This document shows positions 50,631 through 62,440 of a stretch of DNA of 64,000 nucleotides, piece by piece. A model generated the notes under the pieces. It was not told the DNA's origin. It searched no databases and saw only the letters and a program-made list of their open reading frames with translations. Position 1 is the first letter of the stretch, and each line of letters opens with the position of its first letter. This DNA comes from Ifrita kowaldi (taxonomy: Eukaryota > Chordata > Aves > Passeriformes > Cinclosomatidae): contig VZRS01009627.1 of NCBI GenBank assembly GCA_013398055.1, forward strand, positions 124,001-188,000, read 5' to 3'. Both the position numbers and the translations under genes were made by a program.

Positions 50631-53214
50631 GTGAACAAGATGAGTGCCTTTGCAGCTCTACAGAAGTTGTCAGTCGTGGTTCAGGACCAAGCCCGGCCAG
50701 AGGATGTGGAGGGCTTGGAATCGAGGGACTAAGAAATAATATGTGCTTATTTGACATAACCCCATAGTAACAAGCTGTTGTGTTGCAGAGGGGAAAGCAA
50801 ACAAAAAGCTGTAGGTAGATCTCTGTGATAAGAAAGAACCAGTTTTTCATCCCAACTGCTGCAGCAGAAAGCAAAGAGTTGACAGTGTTATTAAGCTATA
50901 CTGATAGCCTGTTCAACTCCTTCCAGTGTGACTGAGAAAAATTAGCTTAGCTTGTAAGAATAAGAAAGAAGAATTTCTATCTTGCATTTCTTATTTCCAA
51001 AGAGAGATGCCAGAGGGAACTTTTAGCCAATATCCAGGGTTGCTTTCATGTTTGCTTTTGGTTTGTCTTCCCAAGATAAATGGGTTTGTTTCTCAGGATT
51101 CACATCTGGCGGATTTTGAGGGCTTGAAATCAGTGCAAGATAAACCATGAGGGCATTGGAAGTTGAAGTCCCCATGGAAAGGCTACAGAGCAGTTGGGGA
51201 CCATCACAAAAAGCAAGCCAAAAGTGTTTGGGCTGTGTTAAACCCTAAATAGCTATGCCAGGAGACATCAAAGCCCATGGTGTTCCTGCAGGCTTGGCAC
51301 TTGTGTTTCACAGTGCTTTCCATGGTAACCTCGGCTCAGTCTCAGTCCATGTGCCCTTAAGTTCTTGCAGTTTAGGTGTCAGAAAATTCCTCAGGGAAGG
51401 CTCTTTGTGTCTGATTTTTGACAACTGGCACTGTCAGCTCAGGCAGGTCCGCACGGTTTCCCCCATTGCTTAATCTACGCTCTTTACACCCAGGTCCCAC
51501 TGACGTGCATTTACAAAGGAGTATGATAAAGAATTTCCTTCTGTGCCCAAACATAGCAGCCTGGCTACTTCAGGAGCAAAGTGTTTTCAGTGTTGGCACC
51601 CAACTCCTGTGCTGAAAGTATTTTCTAATTTCTTTGTTAAGAAAGGAACTACTTTCCATACCAGTGGGGTTTGTGTGTACCTACCACCTTGAGTTTAAGG
51701 GTCTCTTCAAATAAGTTCCAAGTTTAGCTGAAGTCCTGCTAAAATGATTAACAAAATTCAGCTTCTTGTGCTGCCCTGTTTTCAGTCTTCTATGACTCAG
51801 CCAAACATACTTCACCACTTGCATCTGAGACTCAGAGAGTTCTAAAGAGTCAGATTGGCTTATAAGTGTATTTAGATCTGAGCCTGAGACATGAGAGGAA
51901 GCCTAAAATGATGAGAAGGCCAAAGAAAGTAACATCTAAGTTAAAGAAAAACCTCACAAACCCATCTAAAATGTGAATAGCTCAACTATATAGAAAATGT
52001 ATGTGGTATTGGAAATAGTAGGGGTAAAAGATTTATTTAGGAGTAGAACTTCCACCCATTGATTTAAATTACGTGATGGAAAGGAAATAAGGGGAAAAGA
52101 GAAAATTTTGATGAGGAAAAGAAAAAATTCTTAAGATTTGTCAGTCTATGGAAACTTTTGAGTTATTATACTTAACAGAATTGGCCTGAAAATTTGTAAT
52201 GAAAAAGACCATTTGTAAAATTTGAAATGAGCTGTGAAAATAGCACTGTGCTAAATAAACATTTAGGAAATCCAGGCTGTGTTTTTTTTGGGGTTTTTTT
52301 TTGCTGGAATAAGACCCAATTTATTTCTCTTTTCATTCCATTCTTTGACTTTTAAAAAACTTTTAATTAATGCATAAATAAAAAGTACAACAGGCATATT
52401 CAATACCCTTGCCTATTAAACTGATTAGTAATTTACTGCAACATGTGCATGTTTTTTACATTCTTAATAGAATATCTAAATGAGGAACTTGTCATTACTA
52501 CCTTCTCTTGCTTCCTGTCACAGCACTGCATCTCTTGGTGAGGACCAACATAGAATAACTGTGCACTGGTACAGAACAAGAGAAGTGGAGAATGGTTTGA
52601 GTATGCCTTTTAGTTGCAATTTATACCCTCTAGTTCATGTGTTGAAAGGGACAGAGGTTTCTTTATGCTATTTGTAATACTGTGAGGCTGACTACTCCAA
52701 ACTGAAGTGGAAAACTGAAAGAAACCACACAAACTTCGTAATTAGGGTAAGAATGGCTAACAGCATTTTGTGGATGGGGTTCTTCACTGTCTTGCTCTTG
52801 CTGACTGTGTGAAATGCTGTAAAAGTGTGAGGGGTTGTGTCCCCTCTGTATAAATGACTGTCCAAGCTGAAAGCACTGGCTGTTTGCATGTTGTAACCTC
52901 ACTGGCATCGTGAGGTAACCTGGAGCTGGGGATGTCTGGGTACTCAGGACGCTTGCCCGAATCTTAGAGCAAACAGGCAAACCATGGCTAAAATGAGCAA
53001 ATGCTGAATGCTGCTTGCACAGCACTCTTTATGAAAGAGCAGTGGTTAAAGACAAGACTGGACACAGCCTTGCAGAGCCAGGTCAAGGAATATTTGACAG
53101 AAGAACTGTCCCTAGCAGTGTTGTGTGGCCTTGTGATTCCTGTTGTCTTTATTGTGGCCTTTGCTGATTTGAAAGTCCCATGCTAGATGTTTGATAGCCA
53201 GTGCTAAACTGATT
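50631..53214. other. Non-coding unique sequence
   Basis: No gene, transposon or regulatory site recognised. A poly-T/G patch lies near 52278-52304. Confidence 0.5.
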
Positions 53215-53733
53215 ATCATAGAATCATGGAATATTTTGGGTTGGAAGGACCTTAAATATCATCTGATTCTAGCCCCCCTGCCATGGACACCTTTCACAAG
53301 ACGAGGTTGCTCAGAGCTCCATTCAACCTGGCTTCAGCTCTTCCAGGCGTGGGGCAACTTCTCTGGGCAACCTGTGCCAGTGCCTCACCACCCTCACAGT
53401 AAACAACTTCTGTATATCTAACCTATATTTCCCCTCTTTCAGTTTGTACCCATTCCCCCTTGTCCCATCACTAAAGTTCCTGATGAAGAGTCCCTCTCCC
53501 ACCTCCCTTTAGGCTCTTTTCAGATACTGGAATGTTACTCTGAGGTCTCCATTCAATCCTCTCCAGGCTGAACAGCCCCAGCTTTCTCAGCCTGTCCTCA
53601 CAGGGCAGGTGCTCCAGTCCTCATCAACCTTGTGGCCCTCATCTGGACTTGTTCCAACAGTTCAGTTTTCTTCTTTTGTTGGGGACACCAGAACTGTACT
53701 CAGTGCTCCTGGTGGGGTCTGACCAGAACAATT
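53215..53733 (-). mobile_element. CR1 LINE 3' end, about 520 bp
   Basis: The longest CR1 copy in the window, antisense to the given strand. It starts ATCATAGAATCATGGAATAT and GGGTTGGAAGGACCTTAAAT. It runs through TTCTCTGGGCAACCTGTGCC and CTCCAGGCTGAACAGCCCCA, and ends near GGTGGGGTCTGACCAGAAC. It covers the 3' UTR and the end of ORF2, has many indels and is not coding. The left (3') end is exact; the right end is a truncation. Confidence 0.96.
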
Positions 53734-54699
53734 TGTAACATTTTTAGGAAAGAGACTCATTACTGTAGATATACTCTAGATATGTTTAAAAACCCAAACA
53801 AAATCCAGAAAACAAAACCTAAACCCTTCCTAAAATAAAGTGTTTACAGTGATCCTTCAAACAGCGTTAGAAATAATTTCTCCTTCTAAATGTTCAAAAC
53901 TTTACCTATTTTAAAATATATAATGAGAGATAAGCTCCTGTGAAAGTGAATACTGTTTCTTTTCCTTGGAAATTTATCTTTGTTCTTTTTTCATGACATT
54001 TTGTCCAGGTTGATGATATCCTTGCAAGAGAGCAGTGTGCATGTTCCTCAACATGGGTGGGGAGTCAGATTGCCAATTATTTAAATGAAACAACGGTTGA
54101 ATTAGTGGGTTAGATGAAAACCAGATTATCATAATACATAAATTACATGACCACTTCAGAGTGCGTGAGGCTGAGTAGCTGTTTGGATCTGCTATCAGGT
54201 TCTGAGACATTTTGTGTAAAATGCTGATTTGTGCTTGGCTGCTGACTGCAGAGCTTGCACACGGGGCGAGGAGAGGAACACCGAGTACTCCCCAGCTCAG
54301 AGCACTGTGCTTCTAATTCTGTGGTCTTTTCTTGGATGTGACACCTAGAGTGGGGCAGATTACGTTTCCAGTTAATGATCTGCAGAATGATATGCAGTGC
54401 TTTTTTGGCCAGTCTGCTTTCTGATGCTTAACAACTCTATGCGCAAAACTGGGGCAAGAATTTAACCTACTCTTTGCCATCCATCAAAAGAGCATGAATT
54501 GCATCTATTGAGGGTAGGAAGATTTGACAGGGGAAAAAAGGAAATGGTAGAAATTGTAGACCAGCCAGGTGTGAGCTGGCTGCCTAAATGAATGTGACTC
54601 GTGCCTAAGTGGGCATAAGAGTTTCTCTACAGACATATTGGGTGGTCAGACCCTCACCTGAATTATATGGCTCAGAACCAGAAATATCTCCATTTTCTT

Positions 54700-54745
54700 C
54701 CCTGAATTTACTCCAGATTCATGCAAGTGCAACTGAGATAAAATA
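54700..54745. repeat. Ancient repeat remnant (short)
   Basis: CTGAATTTACTCCAGATTCA followed by AGTGCAACTGAGATAAAATA resembles the same reptile/bird repeat group as 50281 (GATTTACTCCAGATTTACAC ... GTAACTGAGATCAGAAT). Short and eroded. Confidence 0.4.
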
Positions 54746-55836
54746 TTAATTATAGACTCTCAGGATCTTTCTTATTTCAGGGCAGCCAGGAGCCGGGACA
54801 TGGGTTGGCTCACATTGGAAAATGAACCTGTGCTAGTAGTCTGGGTGGGTTAACAGCAATGAAAGGGCTCTGTGCTGATTTAATTAACTGGCTCATTACT
54901 AAGAGAACTTAAAGGCTCTGTCTAGGTGGAGCGGCAAACATGATCTGTATGAAGTGTTGAGGCAAGGTTTTTAAATTATTTTTCCCATGGAAATCATGTT
55001 AGCTGGCAGGTGGCTCATGGTCAACTCTCATCTTGACATGGATCATGGGCAGAGTGGAGTCAGGATGCATCTGGGATCAGGAGATGGTGAATGATTCCTG
55101 GTCCTATACTTCAGACACAGACCTTCAGGAACTTCATGTTCTAACATCAGGCTTGTGATACTGCTTTTGGCCTCCAAAAGTCTGTTTTTGGCTTTATCAG
55201 GTTTAGCAGCTCTCCTCTGCCCTGTGCATGTGCTGTAATTCTTTTGACTTGCTAATTCAGACCAGCTGATAAAAAGGAATTTTTTGAGCATAGCCTTGTC
55301 GCTAGGGGTGGAAGCTACTATTCATGTATTCAACTTTATCCCTGTAAGTGCTCATTTGATTTTAATTCTCTTAAAACAGGTAAAAATGTAAGAAGGGCAT
55401 TGTTGAATCACATAAGTGGAGAAAGAAATTCTGTTTAGGATGGTCATGTGAGCATCTGAAGAACATCCCTCTCCTGTCAGCATTCACAGTTGTTGGACGA
55501 GGAATGCTGGGGGATACATCCATGCCATCTGTTCAACTGCAGTGATATTTCTTCTTGTATTTGGTAGCACAAAACATTTCAATTATAGTTTGAAATTTGA
55601 CTAGATGTATCACAGTTAAGTATTGGTGGTGTTTGGGGTATGCCCTTTCATTCTTAAATTCTATGCAGATTCCTTAATTTTGTGTTATAACTGTGTATTT
55701 CAACACTCTGAGCACTCACCAAATATCTCGTACTCGATTACAATCCTCTGTTAGCAAAATGCAATTGAGCTGCACTGTTGGCATTGTTGGGCAACTGTGC
55801 CTTTCCCATCTCTTCCTTTTTCTGCTGTGTAGCGAT

Positions 55837-55888
55837 GCGACGGCTTTCCTTTAGGTTTAGCAGCGACGACTTTCCTTTAGGTTTAGCA
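55837..55888. repeat. 26-bp tandem duplication
   Basis: 55837-55862 and 55863-55888 share GCGACG(G/A)CTTTCCTTTAGG and TTTAGCA, differing at one base. It carries four CpG sites in AT-rich surroundings. Confidence 0.93.
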
Positions 55889-56767
55889 GCTGTGTTTCTC
55901 ATGGCTCACTCTCTCTCCAGAGTCAAATGTTGCCTTCACTGAAAGATTTGGGAAGAGGGAAAAGAGGTTGGCAGTTTAGAGTCCCTGAAATGGTGAGAGC
56001 CCAGAGCCTGTATAAAGTTTCTCTCTGTGGTGCTTTGTTTATTCATGACAATTTTGTCTTTTCCCATAAGTATCTCCAAATGGGTGTCTGCAGTGTGTTT
56101 TGTACATCTTGTACATTTTGTTTGTCTGTAGTACTGACTTGTTGCTTCTCTTTTAAACTGAGAGGGAGACTTCAGGAAGACTTATTGCCATATGTATACA
56201 GGCTGAGTTTTGCAAGCTTTCTGGTTCTTCAACCCTGCAGCTTTCTACTCCTCTCTCTAAGTAATGATGTGCTTGATTATTTAGTTAGTTGAGGCATTTG
56301 CTTTGTTATGATTTCATCTTTTGGACCAGAGGCAGCCTGAAGCAGCAAGGCAAAACAGCTTGTTATAATTTGACTGTTTAATCTCCCAGAGGAATATAGT
56401 GTTGTCCATCATCAAAAATAACAGTACTGGACTTGTTCCAATCCAAAACATATCACTACTCCTGAATTAATGTTGAAAAATAATAACAGAAATATTATTT
56501 ACAGGAACACTTCTAGTGTCACAAGCAAAATTTGATACCAGGGACATGAGGTAGATTAAAAACCTGAAGTGTTTCAAAGTAGTTTGCAGAGGCAATTAAT
56601 GCAACAGTTAATTAAGCTTGTTTAATGAATAGTTTACGGGGCACACAGCATTGCAAGAAAAGAAAAGAAGCACTAATGCATTAAACTGTCTCAGGAGGTA
56701 GATCTTGATAAAGGACCTCTAGCTCTGGCACAGAAATAAAGGTTGAGGACTAAAAACAAAGCCAAGT

Positions 56768-56834
56768 GGAAGGAAGGAAGGAAGGAAGGAAGGAAGGAAG
56801 GAAGGAAGGAAGGAAGGAAGGAAGGAAGGAAGGA
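56768..56834. repeat. (GGAA)n tetranucleotide array
   Basis: 67 bp of perfect GGAA units, nearly 17 copies. It creates spurious Gly-Arg-Lys-Glu and Leu-Pro-Ser-Phe open frames on the two strands (about 56743-56967 and 56691-57140). Confidence 0.97.
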
Positions 56835-59800
56835 TCTGTCCCAGAAGAACTGGGATTCAACACTAAAACTGGCAGTCTCTCTAAAGGAGGAAAAAGGAAA
56901 GGAAAAATTTTTAAGAGAGAACATTTGTGAAAAAGGAATAAGAAATAGAATTGTTTTGGGAGGGTAAAAGGGATTGATAAGTATTTGAAAGTGCCTGTAT
57001 GAATGCAAGACAAATGACAAAAGAAACAAAGAGATTAGGGATACATGAAAAGTATTGGCATCATTAATGTAACTGGAACTGAGAGGGGAAGCAAAAAAAA
57101 TGTGCTGGGGATAAATTGTATAAGATAACATGTAGATCATGCAGAAGGGAAGAGATGGGAGAGAAGTTTTGGAAATAAATAAAACAGAGGATTATGGAAG
57201 GACATGTAAATTTGTTGGGAAAATGCATGTGTGCTTAGAAACCCTGCTTAGCTTTAGTTCTCACTGTTTAGAAGGGTGATTTTCCATTTTTTTAGTGGGT
57301 TTCTGGGACATCTAAATAGGATGGCTCAGAGAGTGCTTTTCTCTATAAAAAGATATCTCAGAAAAACTACAGCTGTCCTCACAAGTACAGTGGTATTTGT
57401 AACGCAACAGCCCTGTCCTTTGTGTCTGCTGAACTTCCCAGGGGATTGTGGCACCCCCAGTTTATCAGAGGGCAGGTGAGTGACTCATGAAGCAGATCAC
57501 TGACTGATGAACTTTTTGGTGAGGAACACTCAAATGGGAAAAACCTGGGGGCCGTCATGCATCATGAGAGCTGAAGTCCAGCTGAGGCCTCTAACAGGAT
57601 AAAAAGGACATGAGGGTTTCTATCATGGTGCTTCTGTGGTGTCCTTTCAGTATCCTGGTACCATACTTCTGTGATAATATTTCAGAATGAAAGTGGTTTC
57701 TTCTCAAGTAGTTAGTTTTTAGAAAATACTGAAGCAAGTATTCAAAAAAACAGTAAAAATTGCTTGGCACAAAACGCAGATAAATCTATGAGCACGAAGT
57801 CACATCTAATTGTAAGGGACTACTTCTTTTAGAAAGGATGTTTAAAGTTGATTAAGCATAACAGACTGCTGAGCTATGTTGAATCCTCCCCACTTCAAGG
57901 TAAAGTTTTAAAATTGAATCTGATTTTAAAGCAGAAAGGGGTAAAAGTTCCAGATGATATTCAAGGAGCTGGACCTGAATTGTCACCTGAGGATTTATTA
58001 GTTTGGGTGGAACACCTTGCAAAGGCATTTCTTGAGATAGTTTTAAGTCTAAACTCTCCATCTAGTCCTTAGCTTCCTGTTCCAACTGAAACCCCCCTAA
58101 TCCTGTCCCTTAGCCATGTCTTCAGACTTGGAGGAATTGCCCTGTACTGTGCTCTGAGTATTTACCTTCTGGGTCATCAGTGGCCACAGACTTTCCCAGT
58201 CCTTATTCCCCCTGTCTCTGCCCCCAGCCCCTGATGTGGCCTTGTCTCATCTTCTTCACACTCAGTTTTGTAGCGTTTGCAATTCTGCTGTTTCTGTTTG
58301 AATAACTGAAATTTGTCTCTGTGGGGTTTTTAAATTTATGTTCATCTTCCATGCCTGTGGCTTTGCACCCTCAGCTAGGCAGTGCAGTTTCCTCTTTGTC
58401 TGCAGTTGCAAAGACTTCCACCAGGTCAGAGGTAATTGGAACATTTGGTATTCATGTGGTATTCTTCTCAGTGTACTGAGGAATATGTAACATGAATCTT
58501 GAAAAATTCCAAAATTCTCTGATTGCTAAGGTTGCAACAATCATTTTAATACTTGCCACTTTTTATTTTTAACAGTGAGATAGGCATAATTGTGGTAGAG
58601 GCTATGTCCTTTTGCCAAGACAAATGACAAACAGTGTTCTCATCTTTTTCTCTCTCTCTCATTTTTTTCCCTTCTGAGAAGCCATATTTAGCAAATTGTT
58701 TCAGCATTACATCTCAAATAAGGTTTTTACCTTTTATAGGTTTCAGCTTTTCTAGTTAGGCAGACTGTTTTCTAGGGGATTTCAGCTGCTAGAGAATGTT
58801 TCGGGTTTTAAGCATAACAAAACAAAGACATATTTTCTACATCTTGAGAATACTGTAACTCTCCAACAATCTTAAAATAATTGTTGCACCTCATATTTTC
58901 AAGTAACTGGCAGGAACAATAATCTTCTACAGCTTAGTACACTCTATTAAAAATGAGTAATATACATATTGATCATAATGCTCCTCTTAGCTGATGAGGC
59001 ATCTCTTGGGGATGAAACCACAACACCATATGGCTTTAATGTACTCAATATAGTTCTCCAAATAACCACTATAAATTATATTTCAGAATTATGCTGGGCA
59101 GCAATAGATTTAGTCTTCCAAACTGTCAATAATGCATCATGACTGTAGGTAAGAAATTAATTATGTACAGGATGCAGTATTTAAATAATTAACAGCTAAC
59201 CAATCTGTTTCGTAGCTGTGGTTTGTGACACTTGGAATTACACTAACTTTAACATTCCATGATAAAAATGGGTGAGTAATGCACACAGATAATTGAAACT
59301 GATACAGGAAGCAGAAAGCATTTCTCTAGCAATGTAGCGAATGTAATGCAATACAGTTTCCTCAAAAAGAATGAGATCCAGCATCTTATTGCAATTTTAA
59401 ATGTAAATTTTAAATAGAAACATTCTTCTGAATATGAAAGTAGTTTACTGCCCAATTCTGGCAAAGGGTGATGTAATAAATAGCTGAATTCAAATTTAAG
59501 GCCAAGCTAAAGGCACGGTGTGGTTTGCCAGGATTATATTATACATTTTTTGTCAAATGTTTATTTGTCAACAAGTTAAATAATTAAAACAAATAAATTT
59601 CAATCCCTATCTGGAACGAAACCCACTCCATGAAATAAGCGGTATTACCTGTTAAACACTAAAAGCAATTTTGTTGTTTCTGACGTTACCAGCTGGCAGA
59701 GATCACAGTGGCCTTTTAAAATCTAAACCCAGAGGGAATAATTCAGAGATCGAGTCATCAAATTTGGAATACATGCCATATCAGGACTCAAAGATCAGTT

Positions 59801-60065
59801 CCTGGCAACACTGACTCTGCTCTTCCTTGTTCAGGAGGTAAGGAAACTGGGTAAGGAAACATGCAAACATCTGTCTCATTATTAGAGATCCCATGGCACT
59901 ATCTTAGAGTAGAAGTTCATCATTTTGATGAACATACTGCTGGCCAAAATCTGCTCTCCTCCCACCTTTCTAAGAGTCCTTTTTGTGCACATTTTCAGTG
60001 TGGCTGGAGCTGATGCTGCAGATGCTGCGTGCCAGGGCTGGCCTGACAACAAAAATTCAGGGGAT
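56835..60065. other. Non-coding sequence
   Basis: No gene recognised. 58900-59650 is AT-rich with homeodomain-site-like TAATTA/TTAATT motifs and few CpG, a look common in conserved non-coding elements; this is untested. The 74-codon plus-strand frame at 57848-58072 shows no known motif. The last five bases (GGGAT) are the left target duplication of the LTR. Confidence 0.45.
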
Positions 60066-60624
60066 TGTCCTGGTTTAGGGTCGGATAGAGTCAGTTTTAT
60101 TCCTAGTGCCGTGTTTCGGATTTAGCATGAGGATGGCATTGGTAGCACGTTGGTGTTTTTGTTGTTGCTAAGTCAAGGACTTTTCCCATGCTCTGCCAGA
60201 CAGCAGCTACACAAGGGCTTGGGAGGGAGCATAGCCAGGACAGATGACCTGAGCTGGTCAAAGGGCTATTCCATAGGCTCTCCCATACCATAGATCATCA
60301 CGCTCACTATGTAAACTGGGGAAGTTTGGTGGAAGTTGATGATCAGTGCTTGGGGATGGGCTGGGCATCAGTCAGCAGGTGGTGAGTGATTGAATTGTGA
60401 ATTGCTTGACTGCCTTGGGTTTTGTTCCTCTCTTTCTTTTTGTTATCTCTCTTTTCACTACTATTATTATGATTATTAATTCTACTGCAATTATTAAAAT
60501 TCGCTTTTCTCAGCCTGCGTGTTTTGCTTTTTTCTGATTGTCCTCCCCATCACACCAGGGGAGGGGTGGGAGTGAGCAGGTGACTGCATGGTACTTAGTT
60601 GCCAGCTGGGCTTAAACCACAACA
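60066..60624 (+). mobile_element. Solo LTR of an endogenous retrovirus, 559 bp
   Basis: It begins TGTCCTGGTTTAGGGTCGGA and ends GCTTAAACCACAACA, giving TG...CA ends and an imperfect inverted repeat (TGT...GGTTTA). GGGAT lies immediately before (60061-60065) and after (60625-60629), a 5-bp target-site duplication, which is the length typical of ERVL-type integration. CTATGTAAACTGGGG (about 60307) occupies the TATA-box position of related bird LTRs. ATTAAA at 60493-60498 could be the poly(A) signal. No internal retroviral sequence remains, so it formed by LTR-LTR recombination. It is among the commonest LTR types in birds. Confidence 0.9.
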
Positions 60625-60945
60625 GGGATAAAAACAAATGAAGAGAAAAGATGAAAGTCATGCACAAAGCTTTTTTTCCTTCCAGGAATGTCATGGAAGC
60701 CTTTGCAATTTCCCACAGGAAGTGCAAGACTCCCTGTGTTATTATAATCACTAGCCCAAATAACCAATATAATGATGCATTTGGAGCTGGGGTTTCACAA
60801 GGTAGGTAGCTTCTGCAGTAGGTAGTCAGCTGTGCTCAGATTTTCTCTTCAGACTCTTTTTTAAAATTTTATTTGAATAACTATTTGGGGGGGTCAGAGA
60901 GAGAATGTGCAACCAGTAGAGTTATGCTTCAGACATTTCATAGGT

Positions 60946-61090
60946 TGTCAATCATCATTTTCTCATAGGTGTAACATTCAACTGTGGCTGCTCTCAGGAA
61001 CGTGAGCCTTGGAGGTTTGCTGAACTCATCCAAATAACAAGGTCTCCAAGGTCTTAGTAACTTGAATAGAAAATCTAATTGCATATAGAT
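60946..61090 (+). repeat. Diverged direct repeat, copy 1
   Basis: The strongest blocks are CAACTGTGGCTGCTCTCAGG (60979-60998) and a 22-base block at 61016-61037 (TTTGCTGAACTCATCCAAAT, then AA). Both recur in order in copy 2 with 17/20 and 20/22 identity and nearly equal spacing (37 versus 38). Not a repeat I recognise. Confidence 0.75.
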
Positions 61091-62219
61091 TTAAGAAGCA
61101 GAAAAAGACTCAGTCAATTTGGGTTAAAGCATGCTACGGTTGCCTTGACAGGGATTTTAGTTGGAGTTGTACATGATGGATGAGAAGGACTATGAGTCTC
61201 TGTCATAAAAGTTTAAGTAGAAGATTATTGTGGGGTTTCCTTTCCCAGTAGGCCCCTTCTCTTAGTGAAATTACAAAGATGCAAGCAAGTACCAAATGCA
61301 GGAATTTAAAGATGAATGTCCCACTTCTGCTTTTCAAATATTTCACAAGTACACAACCCTTCCACAAGGCCTTTGTATCAGTGAAGAACTATGAAATAAC
61401 ATGTGACTAAACTCAGGTGTAAAGGGAAGGTTGTCTTTTTCCCTTCTCATTGCCATCCTTGTTGTAACTTTGTTTTCCTCAGACTATTCAGTGCCATAGC
61501 AGCAAAGAGTGGAAGCCCTCTGATGGTACTGGCAGTGATTTAATTGTTTCTTTCTGAAGGCTGCCAATTTCTGCAATATTGAAACAGAGGTATTGGCAGC
61601 CCATTATTATTATGGAATAAATTTTGGAATTGCACCTTGGAGAGGAACATATGAATCCATGAAGGAAATATAAGTTTCCCCCCTGCCCAGTGAATTTTAT
61701 ACCTCTAACATGATGTAAACCAAACATGCACCTATTCATTTTCTGACTCTTGCTTATGGCAGCTTTTTAAAATATAAGATACTGTTTTAGAAATCCATAT
61801 GCATGTGTGTTGGGTGGCAGAATTGCAATAGAACAGAAATACAATGCTAAAATTAAATTATCCTTGTTCTACACATGGTCACAATCAGTATTCTCCAACT
61901 TTGCCCTCCCTAATGTTACAGTGCTTGTCGTAGCAGGGTATTTAAAGTAAGTTTATAGTGTATAAATGTCATGCATTTGATGCTATGATCTGCACTAGCT
62001 ACCCTCATGGATAGTTTACTGTCTCTCCCTCCTGATATATCAAACAGATTGTGGAAGATTTGAGACATTCAAGACTTGCTTGGCAAACCCCTGGAAAACT
62101 GCAAGTTTTACTAGTTTAATGGTGTACAGACTTCTGTCTCCTCACCAACAAAACAGTATTTTACAGCATCCAGGATTCATGAGATCACACATATTTTCCC
62201 CAAAGCTGATGAATTACAG

Positions 62220-62281
62220 GTTACTTCTTTGAGTTGGAGACCAGAAGTGAAGAAGAGAACCAGATCCAAATGGCACAAAAG
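62220..62281 (+). other. Candidate 62-nt exon
   Basis: GAATTACAG ends at 62219 and the donor AAAAG|GTAAGAAG follows 62281. The first frame is open throughout (VTSLSWRPEVKKRTRSKWHK). The pyrimidine tract before the acceptor is weak (ATTTTCCCC, about 20 bases upstream). No homology recognised. Confidence 0.15.
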
Positions 62282-62303
62282 GTAAGAAGTAGTAAGTAAG
62301 CAT

Positions 62304-62440
62304 TGGCAGTCATCACTTGGCAGGCATAATGGTCAGCTGTGGTTGCTGTCAGGGAAGGTGTGCCTCAAAGATTTGCTGAGCTCATGCAAATAATGCTTCA
62401 AGGACTCAGCAAGTTGTAGCAGAGGTCTAATTACACAGGT
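62304..62440 (+). repeat. Diverged direct repeat, copy 2
   Basis: Carries CAGCTGTGGTTGCTGTCAGG (62334-62353) and the 22-base block 62372-62393 (TTTGCTGAGCTCATGCAAAT, then AA), matching copy 1. Weaker similarity extends through CAAGGACTCAGCAAGTTG and GTCTAATTACA. Confidence 0.75.

Larger units (their letters stand above)
53734..56767. other. Non-coding sequence
   Basis: No gene recognised. Contains an ancient repeat remnant (54700) and a 26-bp tandem duplication (55837). Confidence 0.5.

Noticed and set aside
56691..57140. 149-codon minus-strand frame and its plus-strand counterpart
   Set aside because: Kept open by the GGAA array; low-complexity Leu-Pro-Ser-Phe or Glu-Gly-Arg-Lys only.
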